Positions 1 through 5,790 of a stretch of 12,451 nt of DNA are shown here, one piece after another (within the stretch, counting starts at the first letter, position 1; the number at the start of each line of letters is the position of its first letter). The notes under the pieces were generated by a model. It ran no database searches and was not told the DNA's origin. It saw only the letters and a program-made list of their open reading frames with translations. Source of the DNA: Desulfobacteraceae bacterium (GTDB lineage Bacteria; Desulfobacterota; Desulfobacteria; Desulfobacterales; Desulfobacteraceae); the NCBI GenBank assembly GCA_015486915.1, contig WFQS01000531.1, forward strand, positions 1 to 12,451, given 5' to 3'. Both the position numbers and the translations under genes were made by a program.

Positions 1-123
1 AAAAAGACCCCCGGACTTATCAGCAGGGGTATTTTTGTTGACAGATCAGACAAACCTGAATACTGCGAACAATATGAAAAAATTATTCAAAAAGCTCAAA
101 AAGCAATCAAGGGGAAACAATAA
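1..123 (+). CDS. korB: 2-oxoacid:ferredoxin oxidoreductase beta subunit, C-terminal 40 codons (partial)
   Basis: Reading frame 1 is open from the window edge to a TAA at 121-123 and gives 40 residues, starting KKTPGLISRGIFVDRS and ending in a Lys/Gln-rich helix (QKAQKAIKGKQ). A short GIFVD-type strand followed by a charged helix is how KorB-type beta subunits usually end. The gene directly behind it is the gamma subunit, whose ATG shares one base with this stop (TAATG), so the two are translationally coupled. The thiamine-diphosphate and FeS motifs lie upstream of the window and cannot be checked. The identification rests on the tail and on its partner. It is a different copy from the korB that begins at 12088. 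Confidence 0.72.
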   Translation, partial: KKTPGLISRGIFVDRSDKPEYCEQYEKIIQKAQKAIKGKQ

Positions 124-668
124 TGAAACGGACCAGACTTGTATTCTCAGGTTCAGGAGGTCAGGGCGTGATAACAGCAGCAATCATTCTTGCCGAAGCC
201 GCTGTTATTTATGAAAATATGAATGCTGTGCAGTCCCAGAGTTACGGGGCTGCTGCAAGGGGGGGCTCAACAAGATCCGATATCATACTTTCCGATTCAA
301 ACATCTATTTTCCGGAAGTGACCAGCCCCAATATCCTTGTCTGCCTGACCCAGGAAGCATACGCAAAATTTTCACCGATCATAAGGCCCGGGGGATTACT
401 TATATCCGATTCAAAATTTGTGCAGACCTTTAAAAAAGTTGACGCAAAGCAGATAGAACTCCCCATGTATGAGACGGTCATGGAAAAAATAGGGAAACCC
501 ATTGTTTTTAATATCTGCATGCTTGGAGCTCTCATTGGAATAACAGATCTTCTGCAGTTTGATTCCATTATGCAGGTTTTAAAAACCAAAATCCCATCCG
601 ATTTCATGAAAATGAACGAGAAAGCTCTTAAAACGGGAATTGACCTTGGAATTCAGAAAAAAATGTAA
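123..668 (+). CDS. korC: 2-oxoacid:ferredoxin oxidoreductase gamma subunit
   Basis: A 181-residue protein of normal length for KorC/VorC-type gamma subunits of multisubunit 2-oxoacid:ferredoxin oxidoreductases. These enzymes oxidatively decarboxylate a 2-oxoacid with CoA to an acyl-CoA while reducing ferredoxin in the cytoplasm. The family signature is clear: SGSGGQG at residues 9-15, an Ala-rich helix, QSYGAAARGG at 39-48, and IYFPEV followed by the PNILVCLTQEA strand around 61-79. The ATG at 123 overlaps the korB stop by one base, and the preceding GGGGAA (111-116) can serve as ribosome binding site. It closes the upstream KOR operon. There is no U-tracted terminator directly after it; the first intergenic hairpin begins about 50 bases downstream. 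Substrate (2-oxoglutarate or a branched 2-oxoacid) cannot be read from the gamma subunit. Confidence 0.9.
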   Translation: MKRTRLVFSGSGGQGVITAAIILAEAAVIYENMNAVQSQSYGAAARGGSTRSDIILSDSNIYFPEVTSPNILVCLTQEAYAKFSPIIRPGGLLISDSKFVQTFKKVDAKQIELPMYETVMEKIGKPIVFNICMLGALIGITDLLQFDSIMQVLKTKIPSDFMKMNEKALKTGIDLGIQKKM

Positions 669-715
669 AAGAATATGGAACAGGGCTTCACGATTATTTG
701 CAAATTTGTATAACG

Positions 716-848
716 GCCATGAGGCCAATCTGGATTTGCCCAGATTACCTCACAACAAATTATAAAATAAACGTAATAATTTACGTTCTATTTCATATAA
801 AACTGCCATGAGGTGGATCGGGATTTGTCCAGCCACCTCTCAACAAAT
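716..848 (+). repeat. dimeric hairpin repeat, copy A
   Basis: Two hairpin units in direct orientation. Unit 1 starts with GCCATGAGG (716-724). Its stem pairs GAGG (721-724) with CCTC (748-751) and AATCTGG (727-733) with CCAGATT (740-746), and it ends in CAACAAAT (753-760). Unit 2 starts with GCCATGAGG (805-813), pairs GAGGTGG (810-816) with CCACCTC (833-839), and ends in CAACAAAT (841-848). Both loops contain GGATTTG. The 44-nt spacer (761-804) carries an AT-rich stem, AAATA AACGTAA (765-776) with TTACGTT c TATTT (781-793). Copy B at 2570 has the same architecture and spacer length. Family unknown to me; a REP-like/MITE-like element or a transcript-end structure are both possible. Confidence 0.8.
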
Positions 849-1015
849 GGAAATAGCATAATGCCGCCCCCTGTGGGTGATAGAACCAGCCTAAGGACAG
901 TCGGCGGGTATATTATACCCCGCCGGTCTAAAGCAAAAGGAACTGCGGTCAAGTGTGTTCTCAAACAGCCTGCGTTTCTTAACGCCCGACAAGGCAAAAT
1001 ACCTGATCTCCTTAT
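849..1015. other. gene-poor structured stretch
   Basis: No frame here has a convincing gene: the open frames on both strands are composition shadows without recognisable domains or ribosome binding sites. Two inverted repeats stand out. At 902-925, CGGCGGG pairs with CCCGCCG and TAT with ATA around a small loop, with one bulged C. At 972-985, GCGTT pairs with AACGC around TCTT. The G/C richness around 860-1000 differs from the AT-rich flanks, suggesting a separate origin such as the end of a decayed mobile element or a small structured RNA. I could not match it to a known RNA family. Confidence 0.4.
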
Positions 1016-1171
1016 TCAATCTGCAAGTTCAAGGGAAGTTATTTCAAGTTCTCTTCCTGAAAGTACATCAACCCTGCCGATACCGCATTCAGGGCATTTG
1101 AACACAGGCCCGTCAACTTCCCATTCATGATTAAACTCTTTACACCATGCCTTTAATATAGAATTGCTTTT
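1016..1171 (-). pseudogene. HypA-like C-terminal zinc-ribbon relic
   Basis: On the minus strand an open frame of 51 codons runs from a stop at 1172-1174 to a TGA at 1016-1018, with no usable start codon. It contains AWCKEF, then VFKCPECG, then VLSGRELEITSLEL before the stop. The order AWC..., CPxCG, SGREL-I-S-E is the zinc-binding and C-terminal end of HypA, the nickel/zinc chaperone for [NiFe]-hydrogenase maturation, which is normally about 115 residues. The first zinc knuckle should be CxxC, but the second Cys is Phe (CKEF), and the N-terminal two thirds are missing, so a functional protein is unlikely. No hydrogenase or hyp gene lies nearby. I infer a decayed fragment; another small zinc-ribbon protein is the alternative. 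Confidence 0.55.
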
Positions 1172-1210
1172 TTAAAATATTTCATACGTCAGCTGTGTAT
1201 AAAATACTGA

Positions 1211-1309
1211 ATATTTGCCATAAGCATTTTCTACGTCCAAATCATATGCATATTGCGGCTGAATAATACAAAAGTACGATGTAGAGTAGCGAATTTTTAT
1301 GGCAAATAT
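1211..1309. repeat. 13-bp perfect inverted repeat pair upstream of dctP
   Basis: ATATTTGCCATAA at 1211-1223 is exactly complementary to TTATGGCAAATAT at 1297-1309. Nested inside are TCTAC (1230-1234) with GTAGA (1281-1285) and the palindrome ATATGCATAT (1244-1253). The right arm ends 13 bases before a TTGACA box. It may be a pair of regulator sites about 86 bp apart, the ends of a small decayed insertion, or a long-range hairpin. Confidence 0.6.
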
Positions 1310-1322
1310 CCAGATAAAATAG

Positions 1323-1363
1323 TTGACATTATAAATATACTGGTATAACAACTAACTTTAGTT
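1323..1363 (+). promoter_or_regulatory. candidate dctP promoter with overlapping operator-like repeats
   Basis: TTGACA (1323-1328) is followed after 15 bases by TATAAC (1344-1349), a sigma70-type pair with a short spacer. TGGT-ATA-ACAA (1341-1351) overlaps the -10 and is one mismatch from the TGGT-N3-ACCA pattern bound by several FadR-subfamily GntR regulators. AACTAA-CT-TTAGTT (1350-1363) is a perfect inverted repeat at the expected transcription start. The nonamer TATAACAAC (1344-1352) recurs in front of the gntR gene. Inference only: a substrate-controlled promoter. Confidence 0.45.
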
Positions 1364-1400
1364 CTTTAATTAATAAATTTTTATTTATCCTCAAAATAGA

Positions 1401-1471
1401 AAAAGGAGGTGTTTGCGAGATAAAAATCAGATAAGACCAGAAATATGAACAGCAAGAAATTAACCCATTAA
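1401..1471 (+). other. leader with strong Shine-Dalgarno and two mini reading frames
   Basis: AAAAGGAGGTG (1401-1411) is a near-ideal ribosome binding site with no ATG at normal spacing. A TTG at 1413 would give an 11-codon peptide ending at 1446-1448, overlapping (ATGA) an 8-codon frame MNSKKLTH at 1445-1471, which stops 6 bases before the dctP Shine-Dalgarno sequence. These could be a leader-peptide arrangement or chance. The 3-base spacing to TTG is shorter than usual, which lowers confidence. Confidence 0.25.
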
Positions 1472-1490
1472 TCTTTTAAGGAGATAAAAA

Positions 1491-2546
1491 ATGAAAAGAA
1501 CTGGTTTTACAACTGTAGCAGTAATTGTAATAGGCATTGCCATTATCTTTGGTTTTGGTGTCTTTAATGATGTTGCACACGCAAAAACATACAACCTTAA
1601 AATGCAGCTGACGTGGAATACGCAGCACCCTGAATATAAGGCGTATAAAACATTCATTAAAATGGTTAAAAAGGCAACCAATGGCAAAATAAGGTTTACA
1701 TTATTTCCTTCAAGCCAACTGATAGGAACTTCCGAAGCTCTGGATGGTTTGGGAAGAGGTACCATTGATATGCTGGCAAGCTCTGCGGTTTATTATCACG
1801 GAATGGTTCCTGAAGGCGATGTTGACTGGTTACCATATACCTCTCTCGGCAACCGTACGCCATTTTGGAATTATATGAATTATAATAAAGGTGGCAGAAA
1901 GGGTCAATTTCACGATATCATATACAAAGATTACATTAAAAAAGCGAATGCAATTTGGCTTACAAGTGTACTTTGCGCTGGTGAAGGAATAATAGGCAGA
2001 GGTAATCATGCATTTAAGACCATTGATTCCCTGAAGAATATTAAACTCAGAGCAGCAGGTGGTGTTGCGACACGAGTTGCCAAAGCGTGGGGTGCTGCCC
2101 CTGTAACAATGTCAACGGGTGAAATTTATCCTGCCCTTCAAAGGGGAACTGTTGATGCCCTGCTTTTCACCGTATATGGATTAAAGGATTATAAATTTTT
2201 CGAAATTGCAAAAACCTATACTAATCCACCAGTGTTTATATGGTCTGATGATCTCTGGATTAACAAGGACTCATTTGAAAAACTGCCAAAAAATTTACAG
2301 ACCATTCTCGTTAAAGTTGCACACAATTGGGGAAAATGGGCAAGTTTGGTGTATTGGCCAGCCTATGAACAAAAGAGTATGGAATGGAGCAAGAAAAAAG
2401 GAGTAAAATTTTTCAAACTTAGTGATGCTGATATAGCTAAATCTAAAAAAATGATGAAAAGTGTATGGAAATGGTATGCAAATGAAAGCCCAGACTGCAG
2501 AAAGTTAGTTGAACTATTAAAGAAAAAAGAGAAAAGTCAGCAATAA
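1491..2546 (+). CDS. dctP: TRAP transporter substrate-binding protein, DctP family
   Basis: A 351-residue periplasmic solute receptor of a tripartite ATP-independent periplasmic (TRAP) transporter; it captures an organic acid and delivers it to the DctQ/DctM membrane pair. Residues 1-31 form a signal peptide: a basic start, a hydrophobic stretch at 8-24, and an AHA cleavage site before K32. The family core is present: KLRAAGGVATRVAKAWGAAPV at 185-205, whose Arg187 sits at the position that normally salt-bridges the ligand carboxylate, then GEIYPALQRGTVDA at 210-223. Trp-rich pocket segments (WSDDLW, WGKW) follow. The start is fixed by AAGGAG at 1478-1483, eight bases before the ATG. It heads the transporter operon but is separated from dctQ by a 219-base gap containing hairpins, consistent with the receptor being made in excess. 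The substrate is not determinable from sequence alone. Confidence 0.93.
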   Translation: MKRTGFTTVAVIVIGIAIIFGFGVFNDVAHAKTYNLKMQLTWNTQHPEYKAYKTFIKMVKKATNGKIRFTLFPSSQLIGTSEALDGLGRGTIDMLASSAVYYHGMVPEGDVDWLPYTSLGNRTPFWNYMNYNKGGRKGQFHDIIYKDYIKKANAIWLTSVLCAGEGIIGRGNHAFKTIDSLKNIKLRAAGGVATRVAKAWGAAPVTMSTGEIYPALQRGTVDALLFTVYGLKDYKFFEIAKTYTNPPVFIWSDDLWINKDSFEKLPKNLQTILVKVAHNWGKWASLVYWPAYEQKSMEWSKKKGVKFFKLSDADIAKSKKMMKSVWKWYANESPDCRKLVELLKKKEKSQQ

Positions 2547-2569
2547 AATGGCATAATTAAAATATAGCA

Positions 2570-2704
2570 GCCATGAAGCGAATCTGATTGATCCAGCCCG
2601 CCTCGCAACACAGAATGAAATGGGCGAAGCGATTTACACTATATTTTGAATATTACTGCCATGAGACGGAACCGGATTTATGTTTCGGTTCTGTTCGCAA
2701 CAAA
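2570..2704 (+). repeat. dimeric hairpin repeat, copy B (dctP-dctQ intergenic)
   Basis: Same architecture as the copy at 716-848. Unit 1: GCCATGA (2570-2576), with GAAGCG (2575-2580) pairing CGCCTC (2599-2604) with one mismatch, then CAACA (2606-2610). Unit 2: GCCATGAG (2658-2665), with GGAACCG-type stem GAACCG (2669-2674) pairing CGGTTC (2686-2691), extended outward by wobble pairs, then CAACAAA (2698-2704). The spacer 2614-2657 is exactly 44 nt, as in copy A, and I count 27 of 44 identical positions without gaps. Sequence drift with retained pairing suggests the folded form matters. Confidence 0.78.
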
Positions 2705-2740
2705 CCGTGAAAAATCCACCTTGACACACGGAGTTTTTCA
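2705..2740 (+). promoter_or_regulatory. alternative hairpins before dctQ
   Basis: Two mutually exclusive stems share bases. CCGTG (2705-2709) can pair with CACGG (2727-2731). Alternatively TGAAAAA (2708-2714) pairs with TTTTTCA (2734-2740), extended by T-G and CC-GG pairs. This lies between the receptor gene and the membrane subunits and could modulate read-through or protect the dctP mRNA end. Not tested; the structure is the only evidence. Confidence 0.4.
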
Positions 2741-2765
2741 TAAAATTTAGTTTGGAGAGAAATTT

Positions 2766-3314
2766 ATGGACAGCGAGTTTGACAAACAATTCGGTCGATT
2801 TGGCAGATTTATGGAAATAGTCTCCCTATTTGATAAAAAAATGGCTGAATTTGCCGGATGGGTTATTATTGTTATGATGCTGACAATCAGTTACGATGTT
2901 GCCATGAGATATATTTTCGGTGCTCCTACTACATGGAGTTTTGAAATCAACCGCTACATGTTGATAATGGTAGTTTTTTTCGGCGGTCCATGGGCACTTC
3001 CTGCAGGAGGCCATGTTGCAGTGGATATATTTACCGAAAAGGCCTCTGAAAAAGGCAGGGCTCTGATGGAAGCAGCAACTTCATTAATGGCCATCGTTTA
3101 TATGTCAATGTTTTTTGTTGAATCAGCAGCATTTACCATAAATGCATGGACGAATAATATAAAAAGCACAGAATACTTGGGATGGCCTCTGTGGCCAATG
3201 AGAAGTTTTCTGGTAATAGGTTCATTTTTCCTTGGTCTTGAGTTTATTTTTAGATTTATTCGCAATATTGCCATTTTAACTGGAAAAATACAAAACAAAC
3301 AACTTGGAGGCTGA
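2766..3314 (+). CDS. dctQ: TRAP transporter small permease, DctQ family
   Basis: A 182-residue integral membrane protein, the small four-helix subunit that pairs with DctM in the inner membrane. Hydrophobic segments lie at about residues 31-50, 64-80, 102-124 and 146-165. Helix 1 is followed by the conserved DVAMRYIFGAPTTWSFE block (44-60), containing the Arg (R48) and the W-x-x-E seen in this family. Length is typical. GGAGAG lies just upstream of the ATG at 2766. dctM follows after five bases, so the two are co-translated as one membrane unit. The N-terminus, about 30 mostly hydrophilic residues with a Phe/Arg-rich FGRFGRFM stretch, is somewhat long for the family, but no better internal start with a ribosome binding site is visible. 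Confidence 0.92.
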   Translation: MDSEFDKQFGRFGRFMEIVSLFDKKMAEFAGWVIIVMMLTISYDVAMRYIFGAPTTWSFEINRYMLIMVVFFGGPWALPAGGHVAVDIFTEKASEKGRALMEAATSLMAIVYMSMFFVESAAFTINAWTNNIKSTEYLGWPLWPMRSFLVIGSFFLGLEFIFRFIRNIAILTGKIQNKQLGG

Positions 3315-3319
3315 TAGCT

Positions 3320-4633
3320 ATGGAATGGTATTTGGTACTTTTTATACTAATTGGAACCCTTACCCTTCTCCTTTTTCTTGGACTACCAGTGGCTTTCTCA
3401 CTTGGATTTTTAAGCATGGCGGGAGCACTTGTTTTCTGGCCAGGTACAGAAGGGCTTTATGGCGTAGCACTTGCCGGATATAGTCACATGAGCAATTACA
3501 CACTTGTATGCGTGCCTTTGTTTATACTTATGGCAGAGATAGTTATGTACAGCCGTATGGGAACGGACACCTACGATGTTGCAGATCGGTTTTTACGAAA
3601 TCTTCCCGGTGGCCTCGGTATGACAAGCACAGTTTTTGGGGCCATTTTCGGAGCTGTTTGCGGAGCCAGCACGGCTGGCACTGCTACAGTCGGACTTGTA
3701 TCTCTACCTGAAATGCAGAAAAGAGGATATCAACCGGGGATGTCCGGCGCAATTGTGGCATTTGCCGGTGCACTGTCCATATTGATTCCTCCAAGTGTAA
3801 TATTGATAATATACGGTACATTGGCCAATGAATCCATAGGTGGTCTTTTCGCAGGTGGAATTATTCCTGGGATACTTATGACAATATTAGCTTTGTTGTA
3901 CATTGGAATAAGAGTAAAATTAAATCCTTCAATTGCTCCGAGGGATGATATCAGGTTCACCTGGAAGGATAAATTGAGTGCTCTGTGGAGGGTATGGGCG
4001 CTTCTGCTCCTCGTAGTAATTTTGTTGACTACTATTTATACCGGTATAGCAACTCCTACAGAAGCAAGTGCAATAGCCTGTATTGCTGTGTTCATAATTG
4101 CTTTTGCAAAGAAAACCATCAATATAGAGATGCTTAGGCGTTCTCTGCTTGCCACAGTCAAAACAACCACAATGATTGGCTGGATAATTATAGGAGCCAC
4201 TTCTTTTGGCTATATTATTATTTATTCAGGTTGTGCAACTTCACTTACTGACTGGGTTGTAAGTCTGCCTGTACCTCCCGCAGCTATAGTAACTGTGCTT
4301 ATGGTTGGATTTCTTTTTATGGGAATGTTTCTTGATCCGGTTGCCATAGTCATGATGACAACTCCCATTATTTTACCTATTATCCATGCACTTAATATAA
4401 ACGTTTTATGGTTTGGTATTCTTATAACTGTTAATATGTGTGCAGGGAACATTTCACCGCCCATGGGATTGAATCTTTATATTGTTAAAGGACTAGTTCC
4501 TCCGGAGTCAATGGATCTAAAGGATTTATTTTGGGGTGCAATTCCTTTTATTATTATCGATATTATAACGATCGGTCTTATAATGATCTTTCCTTTTCTC
4601 GCTACATGGCTGCCGAGTCTGGTAGTGGCGTAA
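3320..4633 (+). CDS. dctM: TRAP transporter large permease, DctM family
   Basis: A 437-residue multi-spanning membrane protein, the sodium-coupled transport subunit of the TRAP system and a normal length for DctM. Hydrophobic helices run through the whole sequence. Recognisable family blocks are GLPVAFSLGFLSM near the N-terminus, the Gly/Ala/Thr-rich hairpin around FGAVCGASTAGTATVG (about residues 112-127), PPSVILIIYG (about 157-166), AGGIIPGIL, and the second pseudo-symmetric hairpin CAGNISPPMG near residues 374-383. The ATG at 3320 has GGAGG (3306-3310) upstream. The dctPQM order makes a complete transporter. It ends 234 bases before the gntR regulator, and no strong U-tracted terminator lies between them. 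Confidence 0.95.
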   Translation: MEWYLVLFILIGTLTLLLFLGLPVAFSLGFLSMAGALVFWPGTEGLYGVALAGYSHMSNYTLVCVPLFILMAEIVMYSRMGTDTYDVADRFLRNLPGGLGMTSTVFGAIFGAVCGASTAGTATVGLVSLPEMQKRGYQPGMSGAIVAFAGALSILIPPSVILIIYGTLANESIGGLFAGGIIPGILMTILALLYIGIRVKLNPSIAPRDDIRFTWKDKLSALWRVWALLLLVVILLTTIYTGIATPTEASAIACIAVFIIAFAKKTINIEMLRRSLLATVKTTTMIGWIIIGATSFGYIIIYSGCATSLTDWVVSLPVPPAAIVTVLMVGFLFMGMFLDPVAIVMMTTPIILPIIHALNINVLWFGILITVNMCAGNISPPMGLNLYIVKGLVPPESMDLKDLFWGAIPFIIIDIITIGLIMIFPFLATWLPSLVVA

Positions 4634-4729
4634 TTGAGTATGAACAGGTATATGGATGACGACCAATCAAATTTTGTCAGTATCAACCTCATGATGGTTC
4701 ACAAGAATACTAAAAAATTAACTGTAATG

Positions 4730-4766
4730 GCCATGAGGACGATTTTGTGTCTTTCAGAAGGTCTCT
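4730..4766 (+). repeat. degenerate single hairpin unit, repeat family copy C
   Basis: GCCATGAGG (4730-4738) again opens a hairpin. GAGGAC (4735-4740) pairs, with wobbles, with GTCTTT (4749-4754) around GATTTTGT, or alternatively with GGTCTC (4760-4765). The CAACA edge has decayed and no partner unit follows. It lies in the dctM-gntR gap. Confidence 0.45.
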
Positions 4767-4813
4767 AAATATAGAAAATTTATACAGAATGTTACACTTG
4801 GACTATGTTTGTA

Positions 4814-4856
4814 TTACAGTAACGCTGTAACAACATATAACAACAGTTGCTATGTT
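4814..4856 (+). promoter_or_regulatory. candidate gntR promoter and palindromic operator
   Basis: ATAaCAAC-A-GTTGcTAT (4837-4853) is a 17-bp palindrome with one mismatched pair, lying 14 bases before the gntR ATG. It is bracketed by AACAT (4832-4836) and ATGTT (4852-4856). TTACAG (4814-4819) and TATAAC (4836-4841) could be -35/-10 boxes with a 16-base spacer. The nonamer TATAACAAC (4836-4844) is identical to one at the dctP -10 region (1344-1352), suggesting that the regulator controls both itself and the transporter. Inference. Confidence 0.5.
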
Positions 4857-4867
4857 AAGGATTTGTC

Positions 4868-5638
4868 ATGCACAGTTTTAAATCGCTAAAAAAACCACCT
4901 CTTTCCCAGGAAGTGGAAAGACAATTACGGGAGCCAATTATAAATGGTACCTTTAAACTGGGTGAAAAATTACCCTCGGAAAGGAAGCTTGTAGAACAAT
5001 TTCAGGTGTCACGTGTGACCATACGTGAGGCTCTTAAAAATCTGGTAAGGTCTGGATTGATCGAAATTAAACGGGGGGCAAAAGCTGGCGCATATATTTG
5101 TAAACCTAACGAAGATGCCATTACCGACAATTTCTTGAATATGGTTCGTCTTGGACAGGTTACCTTCAATCAGCTTATAGATGCCAGACTTTTCATAGAA
5201 CCTAATACTGCAAGAGCAATAGTATTGAAAAGAACTAATGAAGACATAACCCATCTAACAGAATTATTGGATACCGCAACGGAGCTAACTGAAACATCCT
5301 GCCGTGAGGCGCGGCTACTGAATGTCAGCTTTCACTGTGAAATTTCAAAAATTTTAAAGAATCCAATTATAAATTTTACAACAAAATCAATCACCCATGC
5401 ATATTCGGAAATTTTAATTGAAAAAACCAGTAAAACCGTAAGAAAGAAGGGCATTCTAGAACTTATTCGCCAGCATCGGAAAATCTTGGAAGCTATTATT
5501 GATAGAGATGGGGACAGGGCCTACGAAACAACCAGACTTCATCTGGAAAATACACGACATATGTATGAGAGTATTGTCAATAAAAAATCCTGGCCAAAAG
5601 GACCAGGCCTTTGGCTTGCTACCCCAGAGGGGAATTAA
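4868..5638 (+). CDS. GntR-family transcriptional regulator, FadR subfamily (FCD domain)
   Basis: A 256-residue cytoplasmic DNA-binding protein. Residues about 12-78 are a winged helix-turn-helix with the GntR signature: GEKLPSERKLVEQFQVSRVTI at 32-52, then REALKNLVRSGLIEIKRG. Residues about 95-235 form an all-helical FCD effector domain with D105 (LIDARLFIEP), H156 (NVSFHCEIS), H203 (RQHRKILEAI) and H225 (RLHLENT), the Asp/His set that usually binds a metal and a carboxylate ligand. AAGGA at 4857-4861 sets the start. Its place between the transporter and the catabolic genes suggests it responds to the substrate or a breakdown product, probably as a repressor. The last 19 or so residues (KKSWPKGPGLW...) extend past the normal FCD end into a hairpin-rich DNA segment. 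Confidence 0.92.
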   Translation: MHSFKSLKKPPLSQEVERQLREPIINGTFKLGEKLPSERKLVEQFQVSRVTIREALKNLVRSGLIEIKRGAKAGAYICKPNEDAITDNFLNMVRLGQVTFNQLIDARLFIEPNTARAIVLKRTNEDITHLTELLDTATELTETSCREARLLNVSFHCEISKILKNPIINFTTKSITHAYSEILIEKTSKTVRKKGILELIRQHRKILEAIIDRDGDRAYETTRLHLENTRHMYESIVNKKSWPKGPGLWLATPEGN

Positions 5639-5688
5639 CCACAAGCTAAGGAATTCAACCAATTTATATGGCAGAGCTAAGGGCTCTG
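5589..5688 (+). other. hairpin-rich segment at the gntR 3' end
   Basis: Three consecutive foldable pieces. CCTGG (5589-5593) pairs with CCAGG (5603-5607). CCTTTGGCTTG (5608-5618) pairs with CAAGCTAAGG (5642-5651) and encloses CCCC-AGA-GGGG (5622-5632). CAGAGC (5672-5677) pairs with GCTCTG (5683-5688). None is followed by a U tract, so a classical intrinsic terminator is not supported. The segment may limit read-through into the next gene or be a small repeat that altered the gntR C-terminus. Confidence 0.4.
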
Positions 5689-5790
5689 ACCTGGCCCTGA
5701 GGAATAGGCTTTCCATGTTTGAATAAAATTCCAGCTTAAAATTATCTGAAAAACATTTTATGCCGGTGTTAACCTTATAAAGGAGTTTTT

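Noticed and set aside
765..793. AT-rich stem in the first repeat linker considered as an intrinsic terminator
   Set aside because: The stem has almost no GC pairs and no U tract follows it.
716..848. Direct repeats about 89 bases apart considered as a CRISPR array
   Set aside because: Only two units per site, hairpin stems differ in sequence, linkers are similar to each other rather than unique, and there are no cas genes.
813..1130. A 105-codon plus-strand open frame and an overlapping 69-codon minus frame (788-997)
   Set aside because: No ribosome binding site or recognisable domain, Ser/Pro/Thr-rich composition typical of a shadow frame, and the plus frame begins inside a repeat hairpin and crosses the HypA-like relic on the other strand.
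2721..2746. TTGACA before dctQ considered as a promoter
   Set aside because: The only reasonable -10 (TAAAAT, 2741-2746) is 14 bases away, too close, and the box lies in the loop of a hairpin.
5499..5726. A 75-codon plus frame overlapping the gntR 3' end
   Set aside because: It overlaps the conserved FCD coding region in another frame and lacks a ribosome binding site or family features.
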